From positions 62,001 through 126,000 of the forward strand of contig JACMJZ010000031.1 in the NCBI GenBank assembly GCA_014380365.1: DNA of 64,000 bases. Direction: 5' to 3'. Shown here one piece after another: positions 35,846 to 45,772 of this stretch. Each line of letters begins with the position of its first letter. Position 1 is the first letter of the stretch. Origin of the DNA: Pyrinomonadaceae bacterium. GTDB taxonomy: Bacteria > Acidobacteriota > Blastocatellia > Pyrinomonadales > Pyrinomonadaceae. A model generated the notes under the pieces. The model searched no databases. It was not told the origin of the DNA and saw only the letters and a program-made list of their open reading frames with translations. The position numbers and the translations under genes were made by a program.

Positions 35846-37145
35846 TCTCGGACTCACCGAATACTCGTTCAAAGATCACGCCGACATTTCTTAGATAAGT
35901 GTCGAGTTGAAACACGGCATCAATCTCAGCGGCAGACAGATGGGAGTTAATGTCAGCATCGCTTCTCAGCAACTCCTGAAAGTTTTCGTTCCCATCCCAC
36001 ACCCGCATTGCGTTTCTTTGCACCGATTCATAAGCGGTTTCGCGCGAAACGCCTTTTTGCGTAAGCGCGAGAAGCAGTTGGCCGCTGAAGACGAGGCCCC
36101 TGGTCGCTTGCAGGTTCTGAAGCATACGCTCGGCATGGACGACCAATCCGGCAATCAACGACGTCGCCTTATGCAGCATGTAATCCAGGGCAACACTCGA
36201 ATCAGGCAGGACTACGCGTTCAGCCGAAGAGTGTGAGATGTCTCGCTCGTGCCAGAGCGCGACATTCTCAAGTCCAACCAAACTGTTGGCCCTGACGATG
36301 CGCGCCATGCCGCAGATGCGTTCTGAAATTATCGGATTACGCTTGTGCGGCATCGCGCTCGAACCCTTCTGGCCGACAGTAAAGCGTTCCTGAGCTTCGC
36401 CAACTTCGGTTCGCTGCCAGTGGCGAACATTGAGGGCAAACTTATCAAGCGAGGAGGCGATAATGGCCAGCGTACTCAAAAACTCGGCATAGCTGTCACG
36501 CTGAATAATCTGCGTGGAGACGGGCGCGTACCTGAGACCCAGGCGCTCGCAAACTCTCTCCTCAACCACCGGATCGAGCAGTGCGAAAGCGCCCACGGCG
36601 CCGCTGATCTTCCCCACCGCCACCGCCTGGCGCGCGCGCTTCAGACGTTTGCGGTTGCGACGCATTTCGTCGTACCAGAGGGCGAAGGTGAGTCCGAAGG
36701 AAGTAGGCTCAGCGTGGATCCCGTGGGTGCGGCCAATCTGAGGAGTGTCCTTAAACTCAAACGCACGACGCTGCAACACCTCCATTAACGCATCGACTTT
36801 CGCGAGCAGAAGATCGCAGGCATCTCCCAAGAGCAGGGCGTTAGCAGTGTCAACCACATCTGAAGACGTCAGACCGTAATGAACAAAGCGCGAGGCCTCG
36901 CCAATGTTTTCCGCGAGGTTGGTGGTAAAGGCGATGACGTCGTGGTTGGTAGTCTTTTCAATCTCACTGATACGCGCGACTGAAAACTTCGCGCGCACTT
37001 TGATTTGTTCGAGCGCATCGCCGGGAATGGTTCCCATCTCCGCGTGGACTTCGCAGACAGCAATCTCCACGTCCAGCCACTTCTGGAATCTGCTCTGTTC
37101 GCTCCAGAGCGCGCCCATCTCAGGCAATGTGTATCGTTCGATCAT
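35829..37145 (-). CDS. purB: Adenylosuccinate lyase
   Basis: GSSAMPHKRNPIISERICGMAR signature; C-terminus KKPDR* encoded by repeat arm. Confidence 0.97.
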   Translation of the reverse strand: MIERYTLPEMGALWSEQSRFQKWLDVEIAVCEVHAEMGTIPGDALEQIKVRAKFSVARISEIEKTTNHDVIAFTTNLAENIGEASRFVHYGLTSSDVVDTANALLLGDACDLLLAKVDALMEVLQRRAFEFKDTPQIGRTHGIHAEPTSFGLTFALWYDEMRRNRKRLKRARQAVAVGKISGAVGAFALLDPVVEERVCERLGLRYAPVSTQIIQRDSYAEFLSTLAIIASSLDKFALNVRHWQRTEVGEAQERFTVGQKGSSAMPHKRNPIISERICGMARIVRANSLVGLENVALWHERDISHSSAERVVLPDSSVALDYMLHKATSLIAGLVVHAERMLQNLQATRGLVFSGQLLLALTQKGVSRETAYESVQRNAMRVWDGNENFQELLRSDADINSHLSAAEIDAVFQLDTYLRNVGVIFERVFGESEKKPDR

Positions 37146-37205
37146 TTTCGGGTGTCGGGTGTCGCGTGTCGGGTATCAGGTAAGCCGGCACCTGATCCCC
37201 GGCAC
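37141..37205. repeat. Near-tandem cgggtgtcgggtgtcgcgtgtcgggtatcaggt tract with short inverted partner (atcaggt...acctgat)
   Basis: Direct reading, immediately upstream of purB start. Confidence 0.6.
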
Positions 37206-37610
37206 CTATTTTAGTGCCGTTGAGTTAACAAAGTAACGAGCGAGCAGCCACTGGCGATCGCGTTCAACCAGCGTAAAGGTCTCCATCCCTTCGCCGTTCT
37301 GAAACCGTGCGCGATAGGTAATAATGTAGGCCCGCCCCTTCAGTGGCCCACCAGAATTCTCTTGTTCGGTTGCCGACTGCAGAACTCTGTTTTCAAAGAC
37401 GCCAAGCTTCGAGCGCAACGTTTTGAAAGTTGAGACAGATTGTTCCAGTGTCGCATCCTGTCGCCAAAGTTCTGACGCTTCGTTATAAATCTTTTCGTAA
37501 CGCTCGCCCGCGATGTCGTCGCCGACGGAACTGATCGTTGACTCAACCTCGGGCGGAACGCTCCGGCGTTCCACATTCGACCCGCAAGCAAAACTCAAAA
37601 CAGCAACGAT
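37206..37610 (-). CDS. Hypothetical lipoprotein; start ambiguous because a family A repeat overlaps the N-terminal ORF extension (start shown is approximate; ORF opens at 37820)
   Basis: Lipobox-like LHRYPVVLIVAVLSFACGSN; conserved-looking C-terminal half. Confidence 0.6.
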   Translation of the reverse strand: MVAVLSFACGSNVERRSVPPEVESTISSVGDDIAGERYEKIYNEASELWRQDATLEQSVSTFKTLRSKLGVFENRVLQSATEQENSGGPLKGRAYIITYRARFQNGEGMETFTLVERDRQWLLARYFVNSTALK

Positions 37611-37637
37611 CAGAACCACTGGGTACCGGTGCAGTTT

Positions 37638-37733
37638 GCTTTGCGGCGCTTTGCGAACCCTTTGCGGCCTTTGCGGTAAACGTGCAAGAAGGACCGCAAA
37701 GTTCGCAAAGTAAGTCGCAAAGTTGCGCAAAGA
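37638..37733. repeat. Inverted repeat, family A second copy (ctttgcggcgctttgcgaaccctttgcggcctttgcgg)
   Basis: Arms ~37638-37676 and ~37693-37733. Confidence 0.8.
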
Positions 37734-37804
37734 GAATCTAGCCCAATTCCAAACAGCACCAGTACCAACCAGCGCTTTTATCCTTCCGCCTTCATCCCTT
37801 ATCC

Positions 37805-38629
37805 CTACACCTCGATCCATGGAGTTGGCTCCTTGGGAAACGACAAACTGATTTGCGTGTCGGTATGAAATAGTGGGAAACGCTCCTGCAACGCAACTTC
37901 GGCGTTAATCTTTGCCAGGTAGGGATTGTTCGCGCGCGCCGAAAGATGCGCCAGCACCAGATGCCGGGCGACGCCGTCAAAGCCTTCGCGAATCCAGTCG
38001 GCCACGTCTTCGTTCGAGAGATGACCGAGGCGCGAGAGAATTCGCTGTTTCAGTTCCCAGGGGTAGACGTCACAAGCCTTCAGCATGTCGCGGCTGTGAT
38101 TCGACTCCATCACAATCGCCGCGCAACCACGTAGGCGCTCGCTCACCAGCGTCGTGATGTGGCCGAAGTCCATCAAGGTCGCAATCTTTACGCCCTGATG
38201 AGTTGCCGTGAATCCGAAATTGTCCACCGCGTCGTGGGGAATAGTGAAGGGATGAAAATCGATTTCGCCGATGCAGAAGTCCCGGCTTGATTCAATCTGC
38301 TCCACGCGGTCGCGCAACGCCTTGGCACGTTTGCGAGGCTCCTCATTGCTCACATTGAAGCGCTCGCTGACGTAGGCATCGTGAGTTTTCGCGGAAATGT
38401 AGACCGGGCAATCAACTGTGCGGAGCAGCACGCGCAGGCCACCTGCGTGGTCCCCGTGTTCGTGCGTTACCAGAACGGCATCGAGCCGCTGGACGTCTTC
38501 GCCGACCAGCGCGAGTCGACGCGCAATCTCCTTCGCGCTGAGGCCGGCGTCAACGAGAACACGAGTCTCGCCTGCAACGATCAAGACTGCATTACCGGTT
38601 GATCCGCTGCCGAGAACGGTAAGTTTCAT
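37805..38629 (-). CDS. MBL-fold metallohydrolase, WalJ/YycJ-like
   Basis: MKLTVLGSGSTGNAVLI, VTHEHGDHAGGL, ESNHSRDMLKACDVYPWELKQRILSRLGHLSNED. Confidence 0.93.
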   Translation of the reverse strand: MKLTVLGSGSTGNAVLIVAGETRVLVDAGLSAKEIARRLALVGEDVQRLDAVLVTHEHGDHAGGLRVLLRTVDCPVYISAKTHDAYVSERFNVSNEEPRKRAKALRDRVEQIESSRDFCIGEIDFHPFTIPHDAVDNFGFTATHQGVKIATLMDFGHITTLVSERLRGCAAIVMESNHSRDMLKACDVYPWELKQRILSRLGHLSNEDVADWIREGFDGVARHLVLAHLSARANNPYLAKINAEVALQERFPLFHTDTQISLSFPKEPTPWIEV

Positions 38630-38718
38630 GTTTAGGAATTAGGAACTAAAGCGCGTACTAACTAAGAAGTGTAGAAGAAAAATTTTAGCACCGAACGTGA
38701 GAAACGGCTACCGCGTGT

Positions 38719-39050
38719 CTAACTCCTGGGCGCGATATAACTTCGCCTTGCCTTGAATACCAATTTCGTTTTGGGTTTCTTAATGGCCGGCGCTAAATCA
38801 AGCTTCAGCTTTCGTACAGTGCCGTCACGCTTCTTGTTGCTTGAGACGAACCCCATGTTATAGCGGCTGCGCAGGTGTTCGATCAGCGTCTGAAAAGTCG
38901 TATCGAGCTTTTGCAGCTTTTCAGAGAGCACTTCGCCGCCCGTTTCATTAGCGAGCGTATGGACATCCATATAGTCCAAGCCGCCAACCTTGGTTAGTCG
39001 CGTGGCCAGGGTCCTGATCCCGTCCTCCAGACGCTGGTGTTTGACTTTGG
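38719..39050 (-). pseudogene. C-terminal remnant of a VWFA-related (Acidobacterial-type) domain protein
   Basis: Frame KVKHQRLEDGIRTLATRLTKVGGLDYMDVHTLANETGGEVLSEKLQKLDTTFQTLIEHLRSRYNMGFVSSNKKRDG; stop codon immediately upstream, no N-terminal domain. Confidence 0.6.
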
Positions 39051-39247
39051 GAATTTAGAGATCATCAGCGGACAAGCTGCTGGCGACGGCGGTCTGCGGA
39101 GGATGCAGGGTACATTCCGAATATCTGATCGGCAAGCGCTGTTTCGCCCCTCCACGACAAAGCGCGCGACCCAACCCCGGACATTAGCGGCGCGCACCGC
39201 TTGTAGCGATTTACGGTGAACCAGCGGCGGCTGGATCAGAAACGGTT

Positions 39248-40651
39248 TTACGGTTTCTTCTGTCGCGTCCAGTCTCGGCATTTGGCGCACGATCCGTTCG
39301 GCTCCGTAATCACTAGTTTGATATCGCTGATATTACCTTTTGGCGATACCTCGATCGGTTCAGCATGGCGCTGGCCGCTACCGGGACCACCGACATTAAC
39401 GTGAGCACGCAGCAGGTATCGCAGCCCTTCGAGTACGGTGAGAGAGAAGTGGCCATCCGGGGTGACCTTTGCATCGCCTGCGTGACACGAGGAGCCTTCC
39501 GCGTGTTCCACCTCTTCGAAGCAGAGATTGGCATTGGGGACCGGTTTTCCATCCGGCCAGACTACGGACCCTTCAATGGTTCTTGGATCAAGTTTCCCCG
39601 GGAGCTGTAAGTCGTAACCTTCAAGAGTCTGGCCTTCGGTGATCGCAATCACCGCCGCCTGGGTTGGGTCCGAAGTGCCTGGATGAAACGTCCGAGGATA
39701 AGCGAAAGTAGGCTCCGCCAGCCGACTAAGCCTGATCCCGAGCAAATAATTAGCCGGCGGAATGGATCTGAAGACGAACCGTCCCTTCTCGTCTGTGTAG
39801 GCGGAGAGGTGGTTTCTTTGATACCGCTGGTTTATCTGGTCAGGAGGAACGAGGTCTACCCTGATCTTTGCTGCCGGCTCGCCGTTCTCGTCGATGACCT
39901 TGCCGCTAAGCGAAGTATTTGTCTCCAGGGTGAAGCCCACCACCGCGCAACCCTTGTCCTGGACCTCGATGCCGCGCTCAGCCGCGTATATCCAGAGACC
40001 ATCGGGCACTGTCAGTCGCACCTTGTACTTGCCGGACGGTAAGCCCGTGACGCGGTATTGCCCGCTGCTATCTGTCACGCTTTCAACGCTCCTACCATTC
40101 CCCTCAACGATGACACGAATCCCACTCGCTGGGGCAAGAGGCTGATATGAGACATCGGCCTTGACGCGCTGGTAACGATTAACTACACCGGATATCGTCG
40201 CTCCCGCTTCGGCCTTCGCTAAGTTTCGGATGTACTCCAAATCCTCTCCGGCCTCTGGCAGTGGCCGCGTCCGGCTGCAAATGCCGGCATATAGTCTGTT
40301 GTCTTTCGGGTTGCGGTAGGCATAGACGAGATAACTATTACCTACTTTGAAAGGGTAGCCACAGTCGCCTCCGCCATTGCCTGTGATCGCTTCTATCAAT
40401 CTGCCGGAGGCGCCGCGAAAAGACTCACTGACGGCGAAGCGCACTAACTTCTGAGGGTAGCCTCGAAGATGTTCATCGTCGATGGTAGTTGAAGTTATCT
40501 CGATGACCTCACCGGTGAAGACGGCTGATGTTGTCCAGTACGCCTGGCACGGCGGCCCAGGACCCATGCATGAACAGGCACTGACCGTTTGGGTTAACCA
40601 CGTCAGTGAAGCAAAGACAATTAATACAATGAGGGCGAACCGTGAACGCAT
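39248..40651 (-). CDS. Secreted protein with N-terminal NTR/TIMP-like Cys region and carboxypeptidase-regulatory-like repeats
   Basis: Signal peptide then ACSCMGPGPPCQAYWTTSAVFTGEVIEI; repeated SGxVxDxxGxPxxxxxVxL modules. Confidence 0.75.
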   Translation of the reverse strand: MRSRFALIVLIVFASLTWLTQTVSACSCMGPGPPCQAYWTTSAVFTGEVIEITSTTIDDEHLRGYPQKLVRFAVSESFRGASGRLIEAITGNGGGDCGYPFKVGNSYLVYAYRNPKDNRLYAGICSRTRPLPEAGEDLEYIRNLAKAEAGATISGVVNRYQRVKADVSYQPLAPASGIRVIVEGNGRSVESVTDSSGQYRVTGLPSGKYKVRLTVPDGLWIYAAERGIEVQDKGCAVVGFTLETNTSLSGKVIDENGEPAAKIRVDLVPPDQINQRYQRNHLSAYTDEKGRFVFRSIPPANYLLGIRLSRLAEPTFAYPRTFHPGTSDPTQAAVIAITEGQTLEGYDLQLPGKLDPRTIEGSVVWPDGKPVPNANLCFEEVEHAEGSSCHAGDAKVTPDGHFSLTVLEGLRYLLRAHVNVGGPGSGQRHAEPIEVSPKGNISDIKLVITEPNGSCAKCRDWTRQKKP

Positions 40652-40662
40652 ATTTACTACTC

Positions 40663-42378
40663 CTATTTCGTACTCGCGGAGGCCTTTACGTTCACATTGC
40701 CGAGGAATGCTTTTGCCTCCGCGATCTCGGGCCTGACGCTATCGGAGTTGCGGGACAGCGCCAGGAGTTTTGCGTAGTAAGTCCTCGCTTTCTTTTGGTC
40801 TGCCGCAAGCTTGCTTTGATCTGATGCGAGTTTGGCAGCACGCGCGGCACCGTAGAGCCCATTGAACCGATTGGGCGCGGTGCGAAGCGAAGTCTCGAAT
40901 TCCTGCAAGGCCGCCGTCGGTTGCTTCAACTCCAGCAGTAACTCGCCGAGTTGCTCGCGTGCTGGAAGAATCGACCCAGGCGTGACGGGATGTTTTTCAG
41001 TGGCGTCGTCCAACTCCGCCGCTGCGCGCATCAGCCTGAGCGATTCGTCGTGCTTGCCTTCAGCGTGAGCCAGCCAGGCCGAGGCAACCTGACGCTCGAT
41101 CTCAACCTGTTTGCCCCAATCGTAACCGCCTTTCGCGTCACCGAGCGTCTGCCGAATGGCGGCTAGTTTCTCTACCTCCTGACGCGCCGCAGCCGCATCG
41201 CCCGTCCGCGCGGCCCCAATCGCGCGCGCGAAGTGGATGTGGGCTTCCGCCCAACGGAATCGCTGCCACGGGAACTCGCCCAAAGCGCCTTGGGGCAATT
41301 CCAATTTGGCCGCTTCATTCCATTGGCGCCGTTCGAGCGCATAGCGCGCGGGGACAGCCGTGAAGGAATAGGCCACCTTGAAATTTTCCGGCTCGGCTTT
41401 CTGAGTCCTCTTCAGCTCATCGAGCACTCCGCGCGCCTGTTTGTCCTGCGCGCCCTGCAAGTAGGCGTAAGCCAAATAGTCCATCGCGTGAAACTGCTCA
41501 TCCCACACGCCGGTCATTCGGTTTCTGACGGCATAAGCCTTCGCCGACGCTTTGGCGTCGAGGTTCGACTTTACCGCTTCCTGCCAAAAACCAAGCCGCG
41601 TGAAAATGTGTGAAGGCATGTGCTGCGCGTGTGCAGACGCGGGCGCGATCTTCGCGTAGCGCCGCGCGGCAGGCAGGGCGTGATGCGCCAACGCCGGGTA
41701 GTCGTAGCCGTGAATCAGGTAGTGGACGACGCCGGGATGCTGCGGCTCACGCGCCAGTACGCGGTTCAAGATCTGAGCCGCCTTCTTTTCGTTTACGTAG
41801 CTCTTATCATTGGCCGACATCCCAGCCGCGATGAGAGTCAGCGCATGGAAGACGCCGGCTTCGCGGTCTGACGGATAGCGCAGGTGAAGCTGCTCCATCG
41901 CTCTGTTGTAAGCGGCGGCGCGCGTTTTATGATCGATCTTATCGGAGTCCCTGTAGAAAGCTTCGATGGCTGCGATGTAGTCTCGCTCGCGCCCGGTCCG
42001 TGCGCCGACGCTCTTTGCCTTTTCGACAGCGCTCAATCCCTTCTGCAACTCTGCCGCGGTAGGCGGAGTCCAGATCGGGTGGTAGTTGCTCATCGCGATG
42101 CCCCAGTAACCCATGCCGCAGCGCGGGTCGGTAACGGTCACTTCGGTGAAAGCCCTCTCAGCCTCTTCATACTCGAAGGAATGCAGCCACGCGACTGCGC
42201 GATTGAATTGCCCCTGGGCTTTGGGGCTACAGGAGATGGTGAAGTTCACCCGCCCGGCCTCTTCCGAAGGGCCGTGTTCGTGCTGGTGTGGCTGTTGCGC
42301 TTGGGCAGAGCGCGTGTGACAGAGAACGGCTATCAGCGTTACGGTTAGTAACAAGACGACCAGAAGCGTGCGTTTCAT
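40663..42378 (-). CDS. TPR-containing secreted protein, 571 aa
   Basis: Signal peptide; helical repeats; HSFEYEEAERAFTEVTVTDPRCGMGYWGIAMS. Confidence 0.8.
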   Translation of the reverse strand: MKRTLLVVLLLTVTLIAVLCHTRSAQAQQPHQHEHGPSEEAGRVNFTISCSPKAQGQFNRAVAWLHSFEYEEAERAFTEVTVTDPRCGMGYWGIAMSNYHPIWTPPTAAELQKGLSAVEKAKSVGARTGRERDYIAAIEAFYRDSDKIDHKTRAAAYNRAMEQLHLRYPSDREAGVFHALTLIAAGMSANDKSYVNEKKAAQILNRVLAREPQHPGVVHYLIHGYDYPALAHHALPAARRYAKIAPASAHAQHMPSHIFTRLGFWQEAVKSNLDAKASAKAYAVRNRMTGVWDEQFHAMDYLAYAYLQGAQDKQARGVLDELKRTQKAEPENFKVAYSFTAVPARYALERRQWNEAAKLELPQGALGEFPWQRFRWAEAHIHFARAIGAARTGDAAAARQEVEKLAAIRQTLGDAKGGYDWGKQVEIERQVASAWLAHAEGKHDESLRLMRAAAELDDATEKHPVTPGSILPAREQLGELLLELKQPTAALQEFETSLRTAPNRFNGLYGAARAAKLASDQSKLAADQKKARTYYAKLLALSRNSDSVRPEIAEAKAFLGNVNVKASASTK

Positions 42379-42576
42379 AGGTTTTCCTCCTTCGGGGGAA
42401 AGAAAATAACAAGAAGGTCGGGGACTGTTTCCAGGTAACGGGGATAGAAGTGCTTTTTATGTCAAAGCCAATGCCGATGTCAACGACTGATTAGCTTCTG
42501 CTGAAAGGAGCCTGTTTCGCTACTTTAGATCTGAAGCCGCGAATGATCGACGGTTATGTCAGGAGTAATTGCCGAA

Positions 42577-42972
42577 TTACGTAGGCCGACGCCCCTCAAC
42601 CAGATGCTGACTGAGCCATTCGCTAAACTCGCTCCTTGATATCTTCCCGCTAGCGACACCAATGATAGTCTCCTCCTGCTCCTCGACTGATGCTTCAATC
42701 TCTTGACCGTTAAGCAGGAGAAACACTTCCATAGCACCATGGCCGATCCGCTTGTTGCCATCCACAAACGGATGATTCTGGATCAGCGAATGCCCGAGCG
42801 CGGCAGCTTTGGCCGCGAGTGTCGGATACAACGCCTCACCCCCAAAGCTCGCCTCCGGCTGTGCCACTGCCGATTCCAAAGCGCCGCGATCCCTCAAGCC
42901 AAGGGCCCCTCCACTTTGTGCAATCAAAAGGGAATGCAACAAGACGACTTCATCAAAAGACAGGTAACGCAT
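42577..42972 (-). CDS. doc: Doc-type (Fic/Doc) toxin
   Basis: [19 protein letters not shown] = HxFxDGNKR Fic/Doc motif. Confidence 0.92.
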   Translation of the reverse strand: MRYLSFDEVVLLHSLLIAQSGGALGLRDRGALESAVAQPEASFGGEALYPTLAAKAAALGHSLIQNHPFVDGNKRIGHGAMEVFLLLNGQEIEASVEEQEETIIGVASGKISRSEFSEWLSQHLVEGRRPT

Positions 42973-43169
42973 CAGGCAAGACGGTCGTAGAGGTCGGCGT
43001 TTTTCTGGAGAACATAATCAGCGGAGCTGCGGAATTCTTCATCGAGCTGGGCGAGCTTCTCTTCGACACTAAGTACTAGCAACTGCTCTGCGGAAACACT
43101 GAGGCGCTCCGCAGCCTTTTCAAGCTTCAAAGCGGTTTGTTCCGGCAACTGAACTTCGAGGGTCTTCAT
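42972..43169 (-). CDS. Antitoxin, 65 aa, cognate of Doc
   Basis: TGATG stop/start overlap with doc; [31 protein letters not shown]...[16 protein letters not shown]. Confidence 0.85.
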   Translation of the reverse strand: MKTLEVQLPEQTALKLEKAAERLSVSAEQLLVLSVEEKLAQLDEEFRSSADYVLQKNADLYDRLA

Positions 43170-44043
43170 GAGAATAATCTACACCAGCAGGAGTCGATCC
43201 GACTATGATCTGGTGGTGACTGGGTTGAATCTCACATGTTGGCGGACCATGCGAACGTGAGAGAAGTATTCTCTTCCAATGTCTCTCTCGTTTCCGAATC
43301 TCATCTATGCTCGCATGGGTATCGGCTATTTCGAGGATAGAAAAGCGGAAAGCACTGCCGCGCTGCGGGCCATGCTCTTCGAAAAGTGCTTTAAGCTCTA
43401 CGTTTTCGCCGTGACCTACCGCGTACTGGCACCACCGTTGCCAAATGCCGCCCTCACCCGTTGCGCTACCGACATAGAGCTCACCAGACATGGTGTCTGA
43501 GATGAGATAGACGCCGGCCACACTCGACAACGCCGTCCGCCAAGATTCCAAATTCTGTTTGACGATGACGTCAAGCTCGGACTTGGCTAAGTCGACAGCT
43601 TTGAAGCCAGGGAACTGGGCTATTGTCATTCGCTTTGGGCGTATGTGTGCGAGAACTATCTGCTCAACCCAGTTATTCGCATCTAGGTACGACTGTCGAC
43701 CCGTGCGCTTGAAGTGTGCTACGAGACGGCCGCTCAATTCAGAACATGAAGCCAGCGCGTGAAGGTTGTAGTGGTAGCAATCGCGGCCTTCGGGCCGTTC
43801 ACAGCCTTGCGACATAAACACACCGGCAAAAAGCCAATGATCCGTTTCTGGCAAGGCGATCAGGGAAAGGACAAAGCGCCTTTCAAAATTTCGTCTTGTT
43901 TGCCAACATTGCCATTCGGAGAAGGTGCCCGACAGGTATTCCTTTAGCGGATCCTCGCGGCCATTCCAGCTCGCAAGGTGCACCTTCGTCTTGTCTGGGA
44001 CGACCTCTGAATCGAGAAGAACGAGAAGATCTGTCACGCGCAT
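43120..44043 (-). CDS. GIY-YIG nuclease family protein, 307 aa
   Basis: GVYLISDTMSGELYVGSATGEGGIWQRWCQYAV; RERHWKRILLSR. Confidence 0.8.
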   Translation of the reverse strand: MRVTDLLVLLDSEVVPDKTKVHLASWNGREDPLKEYLSGTFSEWQCWQTRRNFERRFVLSLIALPETDHWLFAGVFMSQGCERPEGRDCYHYNLHALASCSELSGRLVAHFKRTGRQSYLDANNWVEQIVLAHIRPKRMTIAQFPGFKAVDLAKSELDVIVKQNLESWRTALSSVAGVYLISDTMSGELYVGSATGEGGIWQRWCQYAVGHGENVELKALFEEHGPQRGSAFRFSILEIADTHASIDEIRKRERHWKRILLSRSHGPPTCEIQPSHHQIIVGSTPAGVDYSHEDPRSSVAGTNRFEA

Positions 44044-44118
44044 TGCTTTGATTCTACTACGTGGCCGCGGATCCGCGACGCGAGCCCGGATTTAGCGGTG
44101 TTATCCGGTGCCGCTAAT

Positions 44119-45417
44119 TCAAATTCTGAGCCGGGAGCGGTCGACGCGGAAGCCGTTGAGGTTTCCGAGGGCGCCGACGGACAGTGAGTCGCTGGTAAAA
44201 AACTCTTGTGCGAGGCGTTGCAGATCTTCAGGGGTGACGGCTTCGAGTTGTTGCACGATTTCCGCCGGCGAAAGGTAACGGCCGTGAATGATTTCCTGGC
44301 GAGCGAGTGCGCCCGCGCGGACACTAGAGGATTCAAGACCGAGGAGTATAGAAGATATGGCCTGGTCCTTGGCCAGCTGCAACTCCTCCTCGGGCACAGT
44401 CTCGCCCACGATGCGTCGCAACTCTTCGACGGACAGGTCAAAGACTTCGTCAACGTGCTCAGGAGACGTGCCCGCATAGATGGTGAATACGCCAACATCA
44501 GAAAACGTGTTGCCGCCCGCGCCGACAGAGTATGCAAGGCCACGCTCTTCGCGAATCGTCTGCCAGAGCCTGCTCGAAGTGCCACCACCCACCACGGAGG
44601 CCAGCAGGCTGGCAGCATAACGATCATTGCTTCTGGCGTCAGGCCAGGGAGCGGCGATGACAAGATGCGCTTGCTCGAGTTCCTTTTTTTGTTCGATGAG
44701 AATCGGCGTCGCAGTCACCGGCGCCTGCGTCGTCTGCCCATTCGTTTCGGGTACCGGCGTTGGGTCGCCAGCCAAGCCGGCCGAAGAATTCGCAAATGCA
44801 CGTTCAACCATTCCCACCAGCAACTCGTGTTCGACGTTGCCCGCCGCCGCGACCACCAGATTCGACGGTGAAAACTCGCGCGCGTGAAATCCGGCGATGA
44901 TTTGCTGGTCAAACGAAGAAACAGTTTCTCGCGTGCCTTCGATGGGGCGGCCGAGAGGTTGATCGGGGAAGTAAGCGGCGTTGAAGAGTTCGCCAAGCAA
45001 TTCGTCGGGCGTGTCTTCAACCATCTTCATCTCTTCGAGGATTACCTTCTGCTCCCGATCCAAGTCGATCTGATCAAAACGCGGGTTGGCAAGCATGTCG
45101 GCCAGCAGATCAAACGCCTCTGGCAAACTTCTGTCCGCTACCTTTACGGCGAAGCCGGTCATCTCATGGGTAGTAAAAGCATCCAGGTTACCCCCCAGTC
45201 GATCAGATTCAATGGCAATGTCGCGAGCGGTGCGGCGCTTTGTCCCTTTGAAAACTGCGTGCTCGATAAAGTGGCAGACACCGTTGAGTTCGGAGGCTTC
45301 GTGGCGCGAACCACGACGCACCCAGATGCCGGTGGTCACGGATCGGAGGCCGGGCATGTGTTCGGACAGAATCGTGATGCCATTGGGGAGGCGGGTTGAG
45401 CGAACCTGGTCAGTCAT
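44119..45417 (-). CDS. M16-family (insulinase-like) zinc peptidase
   Basis: HFIEHAVFKGTKRR inverted zinc motif HxxEH. Confidence 0.95.
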   Translation of the reverse strand: MTDQVRSTRLPNGITILSEHMPGLRSVTTGIWVRRGSRHEASELNGVCHFIEHAVFKGTKRRTARDIAIESDRLGGNLDAFTTHEMTGFAVKVADRSLPEAFDLLADMLANPRFDQIDLDREQKVILEEMKMVEDTPDELLGELFNAAYFPDQPLGRPIEGTRETVSSFDQQIIAGFHAREFSPSNLVVAAAGNVEHELLVGMVERAFANSSAGLAGDPTPVPETNGQTTQAPVTATPILIEQKKELEQAHLVIAAPWPDARSNDRYAASLLASVVGGGTSSRLWQTIREERGLAYSVGAGGNTFSDVGVFTIYAGTSPEHVDEVFDLSVEELRRIVGETVPEEELQLAKDQAISSILLGLESSSVRAGALARQEIIHGRYLSPAEIVQQLEAVTPEDLQRLAQEFFTSDSLSVGALGNLNGFRVDRSRLRI

Positions 45418-45772
45418 TTATTGCACCGCTAAAGCTGGCTAAAACCTGGAGACAGCTACGAATCCTAGCACGCGCGAAACTGGCGGCAAAACGGAGCCCC
45501 AATAGCAGTGGAACGAGCTGAAAAGACTGCCTTGATCTGAGCGTTGACTTGAGTTTCACGTTGGAGTAGATTCCGCGCAGTTGCTTCTGACTTTCGTTTA
45601 CGTGTAAACCACCCACTCGTAGACTCATGTCACAAACGACCTGATTGAAACACGTTCCTCAATTGCCTGGGAGTTCCGGCGCCAGCTCATAACGGACAGT
45701 TTTCCGTCAAGCTCGGCCACCGAAGTTTGGACTCCGGCTTTCCGCTTCCTGAAGCACCCGCAGGAGCAAACT

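Noticed and set aside
23744-37733. Possible CRISPR array
   Set aside because: Repeats are palindromic pairs or short tandem tracts, not regularly spaced identical repeats with unique spacers; no cas genes.
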